A stretch of 64,000 bases of DNA from contig NZ_CP052860.1 in the NCBI RefSeq assembly GCF_012935715.1, positions 5,456,001-5,520,000 on the forward strand, read 5' to 3'. Under the pieces are notes generated by a model that worked only from the letters and a program-made list of their open reading frames with translations, ran no database searches and was not told the DNA's origin. The position numbers were made by a program, and so were the translations under genes. This stretch comes from Pseudomonas sp. ADAK13 (GTDB lineage: Bacteria > Pseudomonadota > Gammaproteobacteria > Pseudomonadales > Pseudomonadaceae). Shown here piece after piece: positions 12,251 to 21,223 of the stretch; the stretch's first letter is position 1; every line of letters begins with the position of its first letter.

Positions 12251-13450
12251 ATGACGAGTGCCTCTATGAAAACGCCGCGTCCCTCTTCGCGAATGCCCCA
12301 CCTCACGCAACTGCGCAACTTGAAGATGGCGCGCTCCGCCCACGCTTATGTGCGGGGCAGTACGGTTCAGTTTTATGAGTGGCTGCACAGCCAGCATGGC
12401 CGGCGCTTGCCCCACGGGCCGGCGATCTGGATCTGTGGCGACTGCCACGCCGGCAACCTCGGGCCCACGGGCGACACCAAGGGCCGGATCGACATGCATA
12501 TCCGTGACCTTGACCAGGCGGTGATCGGTAACCCGGCCCATGACCTGGTGCGCCTGGCGTTGTCTTTGGCGACTGCTGCGCGGGGTTCGGATTTGCCGGG
12601 GGTGACCACCGCCCGCATGCTCGAAGAGATGATGGTGGGGTATGCGCAGGCGTTTAAGGACAAGCCCGACGAAGCACCGCCGCGCCCGTCCCAGGTCAAG
12701 GCCGGGATGCGCAGTGCGGTGGAGCGCACCTGGAAAAATCTGGCCCGGGAGCGTATCGAAAGCACCCGGCCGACGATTCCGTTGGGCAAACATTTCTGGT
12801 CGTTGTCCCGGGCGGAAAAGTCAGCCCTGGAAACGTTGTGCGCCTCGGATGAAATCCACCGGCTGGTCACCTCCCTTAAAGGCCGGTCCAACGATGACCA
12901 GGTTGAGTTGCTGGACTCGGCGTATTGGGTCAAGGGTTGCAGCTCCCTTGGGTTATTGCGGTATGCGGTGTTGTTGGGGGTAGGGGATGGGGCTGATCAG
13001 GAGTATTGCCTGATCGATATCAAGGAAGCGGTTGGCGCTGCGGCGCCGCGTGCGGCCCGGGCGAAGATGCCTCGGGATAACGGCCGGCGGGTCGTGGAGG
13101 GCGCACGGCATTTGTCACCGGCGTTGGGAGAACGGATGCTGGCGACGCGGTTTCTGGACCACGGGTTTTTCATCCGTGAATTGCTGCCCCAGGACATGAA
13201 ACTGGAACTGGATGAACTCAGCGAAATAGATGCGATGCACGCGGCCGGGTACCTGGCGCGGGTGGTCGGCGTCGCGCATGCACGGCAGATGGACCGGGAT
13301 ACGCGCAAGGACTGGATGGCGATGTTGCAGGAGAACCGCTCGAAGCGGCTGGATGCGCCTTCGTGGCTGTGGACCAGCGTGGTGCAGTTGGTGGGGAGCC
13401 ACGAGGAAGGGTATTTGAATCATTGCCGGCGGTATGCGCTGGAGCACTGA
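12251..13450 (+). CDS. DUF2252 family protein, kinase-like fold
   Basis: About 399 residues. It matches DUF2252, a family with no firm function. IWICGDCHAGNLG followed by DMHIRDLDQ resembles the catalytic loop and metal-binding DxD of aminoglycoside phosphotransferase/HipA-like kinases, which suggests a small-molecule or protein kinase. No signal peptide is seen. In-frame ATGs occur at 12212, 12251 and 12266, none with a strong ribosome-binding site; 12251 is a compromise. It stands alone, with a REP pair just downstream. Confidence 0.78.
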   Translation: MTSASMKTPRPSSRMPHLTQLRNLKMARSAHAYVRGSTVQFYEWLHSQHGRRLPHGPAIWICGDCHAGNLGPTGDTKGRIDMHIRDLDQAVIGNPAHDLVRLALSLATAARGSDLPGVTTARMLEEMMVGYAQAFKDKPDEAPPRPSQVKAGMRSAVERTWKNLARERIESTRPTIPLGKHFWSLSRAEKSALETLCASDEIHRLVTSLKGRSNDDQVELLDSAYWVKGCSSLGLLRYAVLLGVGDGADQEYCLIDIKEAVGAAAPRAARAKMPRDNGRRVVEGARHLSPALGERMLATRFLDHGFFIRELLPQDMKLELDELSEIDAMHAAGYLARVVGVAHARQMDRDTRKDWMAMLQENRSKRLDAPSWLWTSVVQLVGSHEEGYLNHCRRYALEH

Positions 13451-13471
13451 CCCGGGAAACATCTGAATCAC

Positions 13472-13558
13472 TGTAGGAGCTGGCTTGCCTGCGATGGCAT
13501 CACCGCGGTGTATCTGACACACCGAGGTGATGCCATCGCAGGCAAGCCAGCTCCTACA
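13472..13558. repeat. Paired REP-type palindrome, family A
   Basis: TGTAGGAGCTGGCTTGCCTG and its inverted copy face each other over a short spacer that is itself dyadic (CACCGCGGTG..CACCGAGGTG). It lies between the convergent DUF2252 and dienelactone hydrolase genes and may end both transcripts. Confidence 0.88.
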
Positions 13559-13567
13559 TGAGCGGTT

Positions 13568-14455
13568 TCAGGCCAGGTATTTCTTGAACCAACCCAACGT
13601 CCGCTCCCACGCCAGATTCGCCGCCGCCTCGTCATACCTCGGCGTCGAATCATTGTGGAACCCATGATTGGCGCCCTTGTAGATAAACGCCTCATACGTC
13701 GTACCCGCCGCCTTCAACGCCTTCTCATACGCCGGCCAGCCCTCGTTGATTCGCGTATCCAGTTCACCGTAATGCAGCATGATCGGCGCCTTGATCCGTG
13801 GCACGTCCTTGTCTTGCGGCTGGCGCCCGTAAAACGACACCGCCGCGCCCAGTTCCGGATACGCCACCGCTGCCGCATTGGTCACGCCGCCGCCGTAGCA
13901 GAACCCGGTGATCCCCACCTTGCCGGTGCTGGCGTCGTGGTGCATCAGCCATTCGATGGCGGCGAAGAAGTCGTTCATCAGTTTCTCGGGGTCGACTTTC
14001 TGCTGCAGTTCCACGCCTTTCTCATCGTTGCCGGGATAGCCACCGACAGAGGTCAGGCCGTCTGGCGCCAGGGCAATAAACCCGGCCTTGGCCAGCCGGC
14101 GGGCGACGTCTTCGATGTATGGGTTCAGCCCACGGTTCTCGTGCACCACCACCACCGCCGGCACCTTGCCGGTGGCCTTGGCCGGGCGCACCAGGTAACC
14201 CCGGACGTTGCCGTTGCCCTTGGGTGACGGGTAGGTGATGTAGTCGGCGACGATCTCCGGGTCGGTGAATTTCACTTGCTCGGCCAAGGCATAGTTGGGG
14301 CTCAGGGCGGCGAGCAGGGCCGACGCCGTCAGCCCGCCAAAGGTGAACAGCGCCGCGCGGTCGAGAAATTCCCGGCGGTTGATCTTGCCGTGGGCGTAGC
14401 CGTCGTAAAGCTCCAGCAGTTCAGGGGCGAAGTCTTTGGCGGTCAGGCGAGTCAT
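13568..14455 (-). CDS. Dienelactone hydrolase-family protein with Tat-like leader
   Basis: A 295-residue alpha/beta hydrolase. GFCYGGG carries the nucleophile C186 typical of dienelactone hydrolases; a downstream Asp (HYGELDTRI) and His (GANHGFHND) complete the triad. Residues 24-31 (KINRREFL) followed by a hydrophobic stretch and an Ala-rich end near residue 58 look like a twin-arginine signal, unusual for cytosolic enzymes of this family but seen in its YghX-like branch. The natural substrate is unknown. The gene stands alone, 44 bases after the thioesterase stop on the same strand. Confidence 0.85.
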   Translation of the reverse strand: MTRLTAKDFAPELLELYDGYAHGKINRREFLDRAALFTFGGLTASALLAALSPNYALAEQVKFTDPEIVADYITYPSPKGNGNVRGYLVRPAKATGKVPAVVVVHENRGLNPYIEDVARRLAKAGFIALAPDGLTSVGGYPGNDEKGVELQQKVDPEKLMNDFFAAIEWLMHHDASTGKVGITGFCYGGGVTNAAAVAYPELGAAVSFYGRQPQDKDVPRIKAPIMLHYGELDTRINEGWPAYEKALKAAGTTYEAFIYKGANHGFHNDSTPRYDEAAANLAWERTLGWFKKYLA

Positions 14456-14499
14456 CGGTGGCGTCCTCGATTAGCGGTGGGACTGAATGTAGACCAGTA

Positions 14500-14994
14500 T
14501 CAGGCTTCCCGGCCATGGGCCGCGGCGGCCAACCGCCCGGTGTCGACCCGCACGAACACCGAGTCGCCAATTGCCGTCAGCACGCCATCGGCGTACACCT
14601 CGCATACCACGCGGGTCTTGCGGCCGACCTCACCCTCGACTTTCGCGCGCAAGGTCAGCGGCACGCCCATCGGCGTGGGCTTGATAAATTTTATGCCCAG
14701 GTTACCGGTGACGCAGTCGATACGCGGCAGGGTCCCCGGTTCACGCTGTTCGGCCTGGTAGTGATAGGCCATGGCGGTCCAGTTCGAATGGCAGTCCACC
14801 AGCATCGCGATCAACCCGCCGTAGACCAGGTCTGGCCAGCCGCAGTATTGGGCGTCGGGCTGGTGCTCGGCGATCACGTGGATGCCGTCGGCGTCCCAGC
14901 GGCTCTTGATGTGCAGGCCGTGGGGGTTGCTGCTGCCGCAACCGTAACAGACGCCTTCGGGGGCGGTGGTGTCTTGCAGGGAAAGCGCGGGCAT
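14500..14994 (-). CDS. PaaI-like hotdog-fold thioesterase
   Basis: A 164-residue single hotdog domain. The N-terminal VCYGCGSSNPHGLHI and the central QYCGWPDLVYGGLIAMLVDCHSNW match the PaaI/DUF4442 group of acyl-CoA thioesterases, the latter forming the active-site helix. AAGGAG precedes the ATG. It would hydrolyse an acyl- or aryl-CoA; the specific substrate is not evident. It is upstream of the dienelactone hydrolase on the same strand, with 44 bases between them. Confidence 0.85.
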   Translation of the reverse strand: MPALSLQDTTAPEGVCYGCGSSNPHGLHIKSRWDADGIHVIAEHQPDAQYCGWPDLVYGGLIAMLVDCHSNWTAMAYHYQAEQREPGTLPRIDCVTGNLGIKFIKPTPMGVPLTLRAKVEGEVGRKTRVVCEVYADGVLTAIGDSVFVRVDTGRLAAAAHGREA

Positions 14995-15112
14995 CGTGGC
15001 TCCTTGTTGTTTGAGTTCCGTCGGGGCACGAGCCTAATGCCAGGCGCGGGAATAAATCCAGCACCTACGCTGTTACTACTGCACAGCGTGTTCATTTCCA
15101 GTTGAGAACCCC

Positions 15113-15667
15113 ATGAAACGTCGATTGCTAGCCGCCTTCCTTACCCTCGGCACCTTGTCCAGCGCGTATGCCGTGGAATACACCGACGTCAACCCGGCGG
15201 CGAGCACTATCAGCTTCACCTATGACCAGATGGGCCAGCAGGTGTACGGCACCTTCGGCACGTATTCGGCCACCCTGCGTTTCGATACGCAAAACCCCGC
15301 CGCCGCCAGCACCGTGCTGACCATCCAACTGCCGAGCATCAATGCCGGCAGCGACGACGCCAACACCGAACTGCCCAAGCCCGGCTGGTTCGACATGACC
15401 ACCTACCCGTTGGGCACCTTCACCTCCACCCACATCACCGACCTGGGCGACAACCGCTACCTGTTCAGCGGCAACCTGACCCTCAAGGGCCAGACCAGGC
15501 CGGTGGAGGTCAAGGTGGCCCTGAAGGAGCAAAGCGGCATTGGCGTGTTCGACGGCGAATTCGTGCTCAAGCGCGACGACTTCAAGATCGGCGCGGGCGA
15601 GTGGGCCGACAGCGTGGTGTCGAACGAGATCCTCATCAAGTTCAAGATGGTTGCGCCTGAACGCTGA
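15113..15667 (+). CDS. YceI-family periplasmic lipid-binding protein
   Basis: A 184-residue secreted protein with a signal peptide ending at SSAYA (residue 20). The rest is a lipocalin-like YceI domain (YTDVNPAASTISFTYDQM, TLKGQTRPVEVKV, FKIGAGEWADSVVSNEILIKF), a beta-barrel known to bind polyisoprenoids. In other bacteria it sits with cytochrome b561; no such neighbour is present here. It is probably monocistronic. Confidence 0.9.
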   Translation: MKRRLLAAFLTLGTLSSAYAVEYTDVNPAASTISFTYDQMGQQVYGTFGTYSATLRFDTQNPAAASTVLTIQLPSINAGSDDANTELPKPGWFDMTTYPLGTFTSTHITDLGDNRYLFSGNLTLKGQTRPVEVKVALKEQSGIGVFDGEFVLKRDDFKIGAGEWADSVVSNEILIKFKMVAPER

Positions 15668-15709
15668 GAGCTGAGACTCTGGCGACTCTGAATAACCCCC
15701 GGTAACGTC

Positions 15710-16864
15710 ATGGACGATATTGCTTACAGCGACAAACAACGCTGGCTGGCCCTGACCCGCATCAACACCCTGTCGGTGCTGTCCCAGATTGTGCAAATCG
15801 GCACCATCACGCCGTTGCTGTCGTTGTCCCTGGAACAGAAGGGCGTGGACCCGGCGAAAATCGGGGTGATCGTCAGCGCCTCGTGGATCGCGATCCTGCT
15901 GCTGTACAAGGTCGTGCCACGGTTGTTGGGGCACCGGGGATTGGTCAGGGCCAATCTGCTCAGCGTGGTCCTGACTGTGCTGGGGCTGATCGGCATGACG
16001 CTGACCAGCGAGCTGGCGCTGCTGTTCGCGTTGAACTTTGTGCTGGGCATCGGCTTGATCCTGCGCTGGATCGCTTGTGATACCTGGATCGTCTCCGTGG
16101 CCACCGACAGCGAACGCGGCCGGGCCATTGGCGTGCACGAAACCCTGATGGGCCTGGGAATTGCCGTCGGGCCCTTGCTGCTGGTGGTGTTCGGGGTCGA
16201 CAGTGCGATTCCCTATTACGCCTGCGCGGCCATCGTGCTGCTGTCCGGCGGCCTTGCGTTGAGCTTGAAAGGGCACGATTCGCGGCCGAAAACACCGGCG
16301 GAGAAACGCCACGGCAAACTGTTCAGCGTGATCCCGGTGGCGTTGTGCGGCGCGTTTATCGCCGGGTTCTCGGAGACCTCATCGGTGTCCTTCCTCGGTG
16401 CCTACAGTCTCTCGACGGGCTATGTGCTGACGGCGGCGACGTTGCTGATCTCGGTATTCGGCATCGGCGGTACCGTGCTGCAACTGCCCATCGGCTGGAT
16501 GGCGGACAGAAGCTCGTACAAGACCGGCCAGTTGGTCTGCGGCCTGGTGGTGCTGCTGGGCACCCTGGCGATTCCCTTCAGCCAATCGCTGCCGTGGTTG
16601 TCGACGCTGATCGTATTTGTGTGGGGCGGCGCGATTGGCGGCATGAACACCCTGGCGGTGATCGAGGCGGGAGACCGGGTGGCCGAGCATCAGGTGTCTA
16701 CCGCGATGACTGCGATTGCGCTGTTCTACACCCTGGGCAGCGTGCTCGGGCCGATTGCCACGGGGGCGACGGTGTCTTACGTCAGCCCTCATGGCTTGAT
16801 GATCAGTGTCGGCGTGGCCGGTGGACTGTTTATCGCGTTGCTGATGTTGAGGAAGACCGCCTAG
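15710..16864 (+). CDS. MFS transporter
   Basis: A 384-residue major facilitator with 12 predicted membrane segments. GWMADRSSYKTGQLVCG, seen after the middle of the protein, matches the conserved MFS loop between helices 8 and 9. Its size and sequence resemble YfcJ/YcaD-like sugar or drug exporters, but the substrate cannot be called. Its stop overlaps the convergent EamA gene by four bases. Confidence 0.85.
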   Translation: MDDIAYSDKQRWLALTRINTLSVLSQIVQIGTITPLLSLSLEQKGVDPAKIGVIVSASWIAILLLYKVVPRLLGHRGLVRANLLSVVLTVLGLIGMTLTSELALLFALNFVLGIGLILRWIACDTWIVSVATDSERGRAIGVHETLMGLGIAVGPLLLVVFGVDSAIPYYACAAIVLLSGGLALSLKGHDSRPKTPAEKRHGKLFSVIPVALCGAFIAGFSETSSVSFLGAYSLSTGYVLTAATLLISVFGIGGTVLQLPIGWMADRSSYKTGQLVCGLVVLLGTLAIPFSQSLPWLSTLIVFVWGGAIGGMNTLAVIEAGDRVAEHQVSTAMTAIALFYTLGSVLGPIATGATVSYVSPHGLMISVGVAGGLFIALLMLRKTA

Positions 16865-17751
16865 CGCGCAAACTTTTTCGCGCCCGCCACACAGGCAATC
16901 ACCGCGACCGTCACCACCAGCATGCCCAGGCTCACCTGCTCATGCAGCAGCGTGGCCGCCAGTGCCAGGCCAAAGAACGGTTGCAGCAACTGCAACTGGC
17001 CCACGGCGGCGATGCCGCCCTGGGCCAGCCCGCGATACCAGAACACAAACCCGATCAGCATGCTGAACAGCGATACATAGGCCAGGCAGAGCCAGGCGGG
17101 CAGACTGATGCCGGTGAAAGACTGCGGGGCGAAAATCGCCGTCAGTGGCGCGACGATCGGCAGCGAGATCACCAGTGCCCAGCAGATCACCTGCCAGCCG
17201 CCCAGGGTGCGCGAGAGTTTGGCGCCTTCGGCATAACCCAGGCCGCACACCACAATCGCGAGCAGCATCAGCACATCCCCGAGTGGCGCGGCGCTCAGGC
17301 CTTGGGACACGGCGTAGCCCACCACCAGCAGGCTGCCGAGGATCGAGAACAGCCAGAACACCGGCTTGGGCCGCTCGCCGCCACGCAACACGCCGAACAC
17401 CGCAGTGGCCAATGGCAGCAGGCCGACAAACACGATGGAGTGGGCGCTGGTGACGTACTGCAAGGCCAATGCGGTGAGCAGCGGGAAGCCGATCACAACG
17501 CCCAGCGCGACGATTGCCAGGGGCAACAACTGCTGGCGGGCCGGGCGCTTTTCCTTGAACAGCCACAGCAGGCACAGGCCGAGCAGGGCGGCGATGGTGG
17601 CGCGGGCGACGGTCAGGAACACCGGATCAAATTCCAGCACCGCCAGGCGCGTGGCGGGCAGTGAACCGCTGAAGATCACCACGCCGATAAAGCCATTGAT
17701 CCAGCCGCTGGCGTTGTGTTCCCGGGTGTTGAGGTGGGTGGTGCGTTCCAT
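16861..17751 (-). CDS. EamA/DMT-family exporter
   Basis: A 296-residue, ten-segment drug/metabolite transporter with two EamA repeats (about residues 10-145 and 160-290). FIGVVIFSGSLPATRLAV is the usual first helix. It is divergent from a MocR-type regulator 77 bases away. In this arrangement the regulator commonly controls the transporter, so export of an amino acid or of a vitamin B6-linked compound is plausible. Confidence 0.86.
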   Translation of the reverse strand: MERTTHLNTREHNASGWINGFIGVVIFSGSLPATRLAVLEFDPVFLTVARATIAALLGLCLLWLFKEKRPARQQLLPLAIVALGVVIGFPLLTALALQYVTSAHSIVFVGLLPLATAVFGVLRGGERPKPVFWLFSILGSLLVVGYAVSQGLSAAPLGDVLMLLAIVVCGLGYAEGAKLSRTLGGWQVICWALVISLPIVAPLTAIFAPQSFTGISLPAWLCLAYVSLFSMLIGFVFWYRGLAQGGIAAVGQLQLLQPFFGLALAATLLHEQVSLGMLVVTVAVIACVAGAKKFAR

Positions 17752-17810
17752 GGGCGTAGGGCTCGATGAAGGATAAGTTGCGTCCTTCGCATCCTATGAT
17801 TCACCCTTAA

Positions 17811-17828
17811 GACAATCAAAGAATTGTC
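17811..17828. promoter_or_regulatory. Candidate operator of the MocR-type regulator
   Basis: GACAAT and ATTGTC form a perfect six-base inverted repeat with a six-base spacer, ending at the base before the regulator ATG. It lies in the region divergent to the EamA exporter. The position fits autorepression; the binding protein is inferred. Confidence 0.45.
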
Positions 17829-19172
17829 ATGGATACATCGCCTATGCCTCGCGCCCGCTACAAGACCCTGGTGGATACCTTCGCCCGGGATATCCGCTCC
17901 GGCACACTGGCGGCGGGCACCCGCTTGCCGACCCACCGCCAGTTGGCCGCCAGCCACGGTCTGGCGCTGGTCACGGCCAGCCGGGTGTACACCGAGCTGG
18001 AGGCCATGGGCCTGGTCAGTGGCGAGACCGGGCGCGGGACCTTTGTACGGGAAATCGCGTTGTCGCCGGGGCAGGGCGTCGGTCAGATCGCGGTGGCCGC
18101 GGGCATGATCGACCTCAACTTCAATTACCCGTCGCTGCCGGGCCAGACTGACCTGCTGCGCACGGCGTTGCGCCAATTGGCGCTGTCCGGCGACCTGGCC
18201 GCACTGCTGCGCTATCAGCCTCATGCCGGCCGCCTGCATGAGCGGGCGGCGGTGGCGCGGCACCTGGCGAGCCGTGGCCTGACGGTGCAAGCCGAGCAGG
18301 TGCTGATTGTCAGCGGGGCCCAGCACGGGCTGGCAGTGACCATGATGTCGCTGTTGAAGCCCGGCGATGTGGTGGCGGTGGATGCGCTGACCTATTCCGG
18401 GTTCAAGGTACTGGCCGAGACACTGCACCTGGAAATCGTCGCGATCCCGGTAACCGCGACCGGCCCGGACCTGATCTTCCTCGAAAAACTCTGTGCCCGG
18501 CGCCCGGTACGTGCGGTGTACAGCATGCCGACCTTGCATAACCCGTTGGGTTGGGTGATGAGCATGGAGCAGCGCGAGCACCTGGTGGCGATTGCCCGCC
18601 GGCATGATTTGACCCTGATCGAGGACGCCGCCTACGCGTTTCTAGCCGAGGACGCTCCACCACCCTTGGCCGAACTGGCGCCGGAGCGCACGGTGTATGT
18701 GTCGGGGCTGTCCAAGAGTGTCGCCACCGGGCTGCGGGTGGGTTTCGTCGCCGCGCCCCAGCCGTGGATGGCGGCGCTGGAACGTACGGTCATGGCCACC
18801 ACCTGGAACACCCCTGGAGTGATGACTGCCGTCGCGGCGGCGTGGCTCGACGACGGCACCGTGCAGCAACTGGAAGCGCAAAAACGCGAGGATGCCCGGG
18901 CGCGTCAGACGGTGGCCGGTGAGGTGTTGGCGGGGCTCAATGTGATCCGCCATCCGTCCTCGTATTTCTTGTGGCTGCCCTTGCCGGAAGACGCCCGCGC
19001 CGACCAGATCACCATGGCGCTGGCGCGGGAAAATATCTCGGTGTCCACCGCCGAGCCGTTTGCCGTCTCGGCCCACGTGCCCCATGCCTTGCGCGTGGCG
19101 CTGGGGTCGGTGGATCGGGAGGTACTGCGCGAGGCGCTGGTGAAAGTGCGCTGGGCGGTGGAGGCGTACTAG
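17829..19172 (+). CDS. MocR-type GntR/aminotransferase fusion regulator
   Basis: A 447-residue MocR-family regulator. Residues 1-80 form a GntR winged helix (YKTLVDTFARDIRSGTL, LPTHRQLAASHGLALVTASRVYTELE). The rest is a class I/II aminotransferase-like domain with the PLP lysine in VSGLSKSVATGLRVGF. These proteins sense PLP or its amino acid adducts. There is an EamA exporter on one side and a LysE exporter on the other. A second ATG lies 15 bases downstream; neither has a clear ribosome-binding site. Confidence 0.9.
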   Translation: MDTSPMPRARYKTLVDTFARDIRSGTLAAGTRLPTHRQLAASHGLALVTASRVYTELEAMGLVSGETGRGTFVREIALSPGQGVGQIAVAAGMIDLNFNYPSLPGQTDLLRTALRQLALSGDLAALLRYQPHAGRLHERAAVARHLASRGLTVQAEQVLIVSGAQHGLAVTMMSLLKPGDVVAVDALTYSGFKVLAETLHLEIVAIPVTATGPDLIFLEKLCARRPVRAVYSMPTLHNPLGWVMSMEQREHLVAIARRHDLTLIEDAAYAFLAEDAPPPLAELAPERTVYVSGLSKSVATGLRVGFVAAPQPWMAALERTVMATTWNTPGVMTAVAAAWLDDGTVQQLEAQKREDARARQTVAGEVLAGLNVIRHPSSYFLWLPLPEDARADQITMALARENISVSTAEPFAVSAHVPHALRVALGSVDREVLREALVKVRWAVEAY

Positions 19173-19810
19173 GCCGTTTGCCGACGCATCGTCAGCAGCA
19201 GTGTGCCGAACGCGATAAAGGTCGAGCCCACTACCCGGTCCACCCACTTGGAAAATGTTGGCCGCGCAAGCAAGCCCTTGGCCTGTGCGGCGAGCAGGGC
19301 GTACAGGGTCAGCGACAATGCCGACAGCGCCATGAAAATCAGGGTCAGCACCATGAATTGCGGGAGCAGTGCGCCGTGCTGGTTGATGAACTGCGGGAAC
19401 AGTGCGGTAAAAAACAACACGGCCTTGGGGTTGGTGACGGCGGTCAGGAACGCCAGCTTGTAGAGTTTCCAGGGCGAAGGGGCGTTGACCCGCGTCGGTG
19501 CCTGGGAGTTGGCGGCCAGCAATGGGTTCTTCTTGAACAGGCTTTTGGCACCCAGATAAAACAGGTAGCCGGCACCGAGGATTTTTACCCCGTTGAACAC
19601 CCATTCGGAGCTGAGGATCAACGCACCCAGCCCCAGCATCGCCGCGGCGGATACGCAGAACACGCCACTGACATTACCCAGCGAAGACCACAGCGTTGAG
19701 CGTGCGCCATAGGCCAGGCTGTTGTTCAGCGCCATCAGGATCGCCGGGCCCGGGCTGGCGATGGCAATGGCGGCGACGAGGGTGTAGGCGAGTAGAGAGT
19801 GAAAATCCAT
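19169..19810 (-). CDS. LysE/RhtB-family amino acid exporter
   Basis: A 213-residue, six-segment exporter. SPGPAILMALNNSLAYGARST at the N-terminus and TAVTNPKAVLFFTALFPQF mid-protein are LysE-family marks. The ATG at 19810 gives the normal N-terminus. It is convergent with the MocR regulator and their stop codons overlap. It probably exports a neutral amino acid or homoserine lactone-type compound; the specificity is unknown. Confidence 0.9.
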   Translation of the reverse strand: MDFHSLLAYTLVAAIAIASPGPAILMALNNSLAYGARSTLWSSLGNVSGVFCVSAAAMLGLGALILSSEWVFNGVKILGAGYLFYLGAKSLFKKNPLLAANSQAPTRVNAPSPWKLYKLAFLTAVTNPKAVLFFTALFPQFINQHGALLPQFMVLTLIFMALSALSLTLYALLAAQAKGLLARPTFSKWVDRVVGSTFIAFGTLLLTMRRQTA

Positions 19811-19873
19811 GTTCAGGCTCGGCGTCTGGTTAAAGCGCGATCCTACCCCTTTTTGAGTGTGGCCCGGGAGCCC

Positions 19874-20006
19874 CTGTGGTGAGGGAGCTTGCTCCCGCTG
19901 GAGTGCGCAGCGCTCCCAGGGTTTTGGGGCCGCTACGCAGCCCAGCGGGAGCAAGCTCCCTCGCCACAGCAAGCTCCCCTCACCACAGCAAGCTCCTTCC
20001 TCACAG
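19874..20006. repeat. Extragenic palindromic repeat array, family B
   Basis: Copies of a roughly 20-base unit (TGTGGCGAGGGAGCTTGCTC) lie inverted around a central spacer. On the right side three decayed copies follow in tandem. It is located between two minus-strand genes. The same family occurs at 24161 and 29526-29682. Confidence 0.85.
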
Positions 20007-20024
20007 GAAAATACCCGGCTGTTA

Positions 20025-20456
20025 TCAGAACTTGTAGGCCTGGCGCCCGATCAGCAGCCACTTGCCTTTCTGTTTCTGCCAGACCTGGAAGTTCTCAATT
20101 TCGGTAGGCACCTCAACGCCACTGTTCACCGCCTGTGCGGAAAAGTGGTTGCGCACCAGGGCGGTGTCGCCATTGAGGGTGATGGTCTGTTTTTGCATTT
20201 CCAGGGTCTTGAAGCCGCTTCTGCCGGTTTCAATGTCAGCGATGAATTCCTGCTTGTTCTGGATCTTGCCGCTGGAGTGGCCGTAGGTGAGGTTGTTCGC
20301 AGTGAGGGCCTGCAGTTGCGGGATGTCCTTGTGCAGCATGGCCTGGGTCAGGTGATCGACCGCAACGGCTACATCCTTGTCACTCGCAACAGGGGCGGCG
20401 GCTGCGTAGCCGCTGAACAGGCACAGAAAACCAATCAGAACCTTGACGTTTTGCAT
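20025..20456 (-). CDS. Exported NTF2-like (SnoaL/DUF4440) protein
   Basis: A 143-residue protein with a signal peptide ending at GYAAA (residue 20). The mature part is a single cone-shaped NTF2-like domain (VDHLTQAMLHKDIPQLQALTANNLTYGHSSG... VRNHFSAQAV... LIGRQAYKF), as in nuclear transport factor 2/DUF4440 proteins. AAGGAA precedes the ATG. It is a likely periplasmic ligand-binding or enzyme fold; the function is unknown. Confidence 0.82.
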   Translation of the reverse strand: MQNVKVLIGFLCLFSGYAAAAPVASDKDVAVAVDHLTQAMLHKDIPQLQALTANNLTYGHSSGKIQNKQEFIADIETGRSGFKTLEMQKQTITLNGDTALVRNHFSAQAVNSGVEVPTEIENFQVWQKQKGKWLLIGRQAYKF

Positions 20457-20746
20457 GGGTGTTTCCTTGTTGTTGTGGGGTACTGGTACGACACAGGAGA
20501 GATTTTGTAGTCGTCGTACAACCATGCCGTATTTCAGGCCGTCAAGGAAAGTGAAATTTCTCGTAGGCCCGTATATAGGCGCTATCGAATACCGTTGGTT
20601 GTCGTATCACTGATGAAATGGTCGGCAGTACTTCCAGAGCAAATGGCACATGGCTATGCTGTGGCCGGAACACCCATATCCCCAAGACCCTGGGCGATGC
20701 AGTGGATGAATGCCAGCACCGCAACAGCCAATAAGGACAACCACAC

Positions 20747-21217
20747 ATGACACCGGATCAAAAGTACGCGGCCGCCATGGTGCGCCTGGGTTATCAACTC
20801 AACGAGTTCAAGATCGGCGGCAACTACACGCCGCTGTTAAGGGATGGCAATCACGTTTACATCAGCGGCCAGATCCCGCGGGTGGGTGATGCCATCGTGC
20901 TGCCGGGCAAGGTCGGTGAAAGCCTCAGCCTGGCCGACGCACAGATTGCGGCGGGCGTCAGCGCGTTGCGTTGCCTGGGGCTGCTCAAGCAGGCGCTGGG
21001 CTCGCTGGATCAGGTCAAGGCGATCCTGAAGATCAACGTGTACGTGCGCAGCGCGGAGGACTTTGACCAGCAAAGCGAAGTGGCCAACGGCGCGTCCGAC
21101 CTGCTGAACGAGATTCTGGGCGCAGCCGGGGCCCACACGCGCACCTCGGTGGGCGTGCTGCAACTGCCCAAGGGCGCAGCGGTGGAAATCGACATGGTCG
21201 CCGTGGCACAGGGCTGA
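20747..21217 (+). CDS. RidA-family (YjgF/Rid) protein
   Basis: A 156-residue Rid protein of the longer subgroup. YISGQIPRVGD, VKAILKINVYVRS and AHTRTSVGVLQLPKGAAVEIDMVAVA follow the family; the Arg in HTRTSVGV is the substrate-binding arginine of active Rid imine deaminases. The family hydrolyses reactive enamine/imine intermediates. AAGGAC lies upstream. The next gene begins six bases after its stop, so the two form an operon. Confidence 0.88.
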   Translation: MTPDQKYAAAMVRLGYQLNEFKIGGNYTPLLRDGNHVYISGQIPRVGDAIVLPGKVGESLSLADAQIAAGVSALRCLGLLKQALGSLDQVKAILKINVYVRSAEDFDQQSEVANGASDLLNEILGAAGAHTRTSVGVLQLPKGAAVEIDMVAVAQG

Positions 21218-21223
21218 CGCCGG

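Noticed and set aside
15128..16312. A 394-codon minus-strand frame opposite yceI and the MFS gene
   Set aside because: Low-complexity shadow of two well-supported plus-strand genes.
20542..20748. A 68-codon minus-strand frame between the NTF2-like gene and ridA
   Set aside because: No ribosome-binding site or recognisable sequence; it ends over the ridA start. The 290-base gap otherwise shows only ordinary promoter-like DNA.
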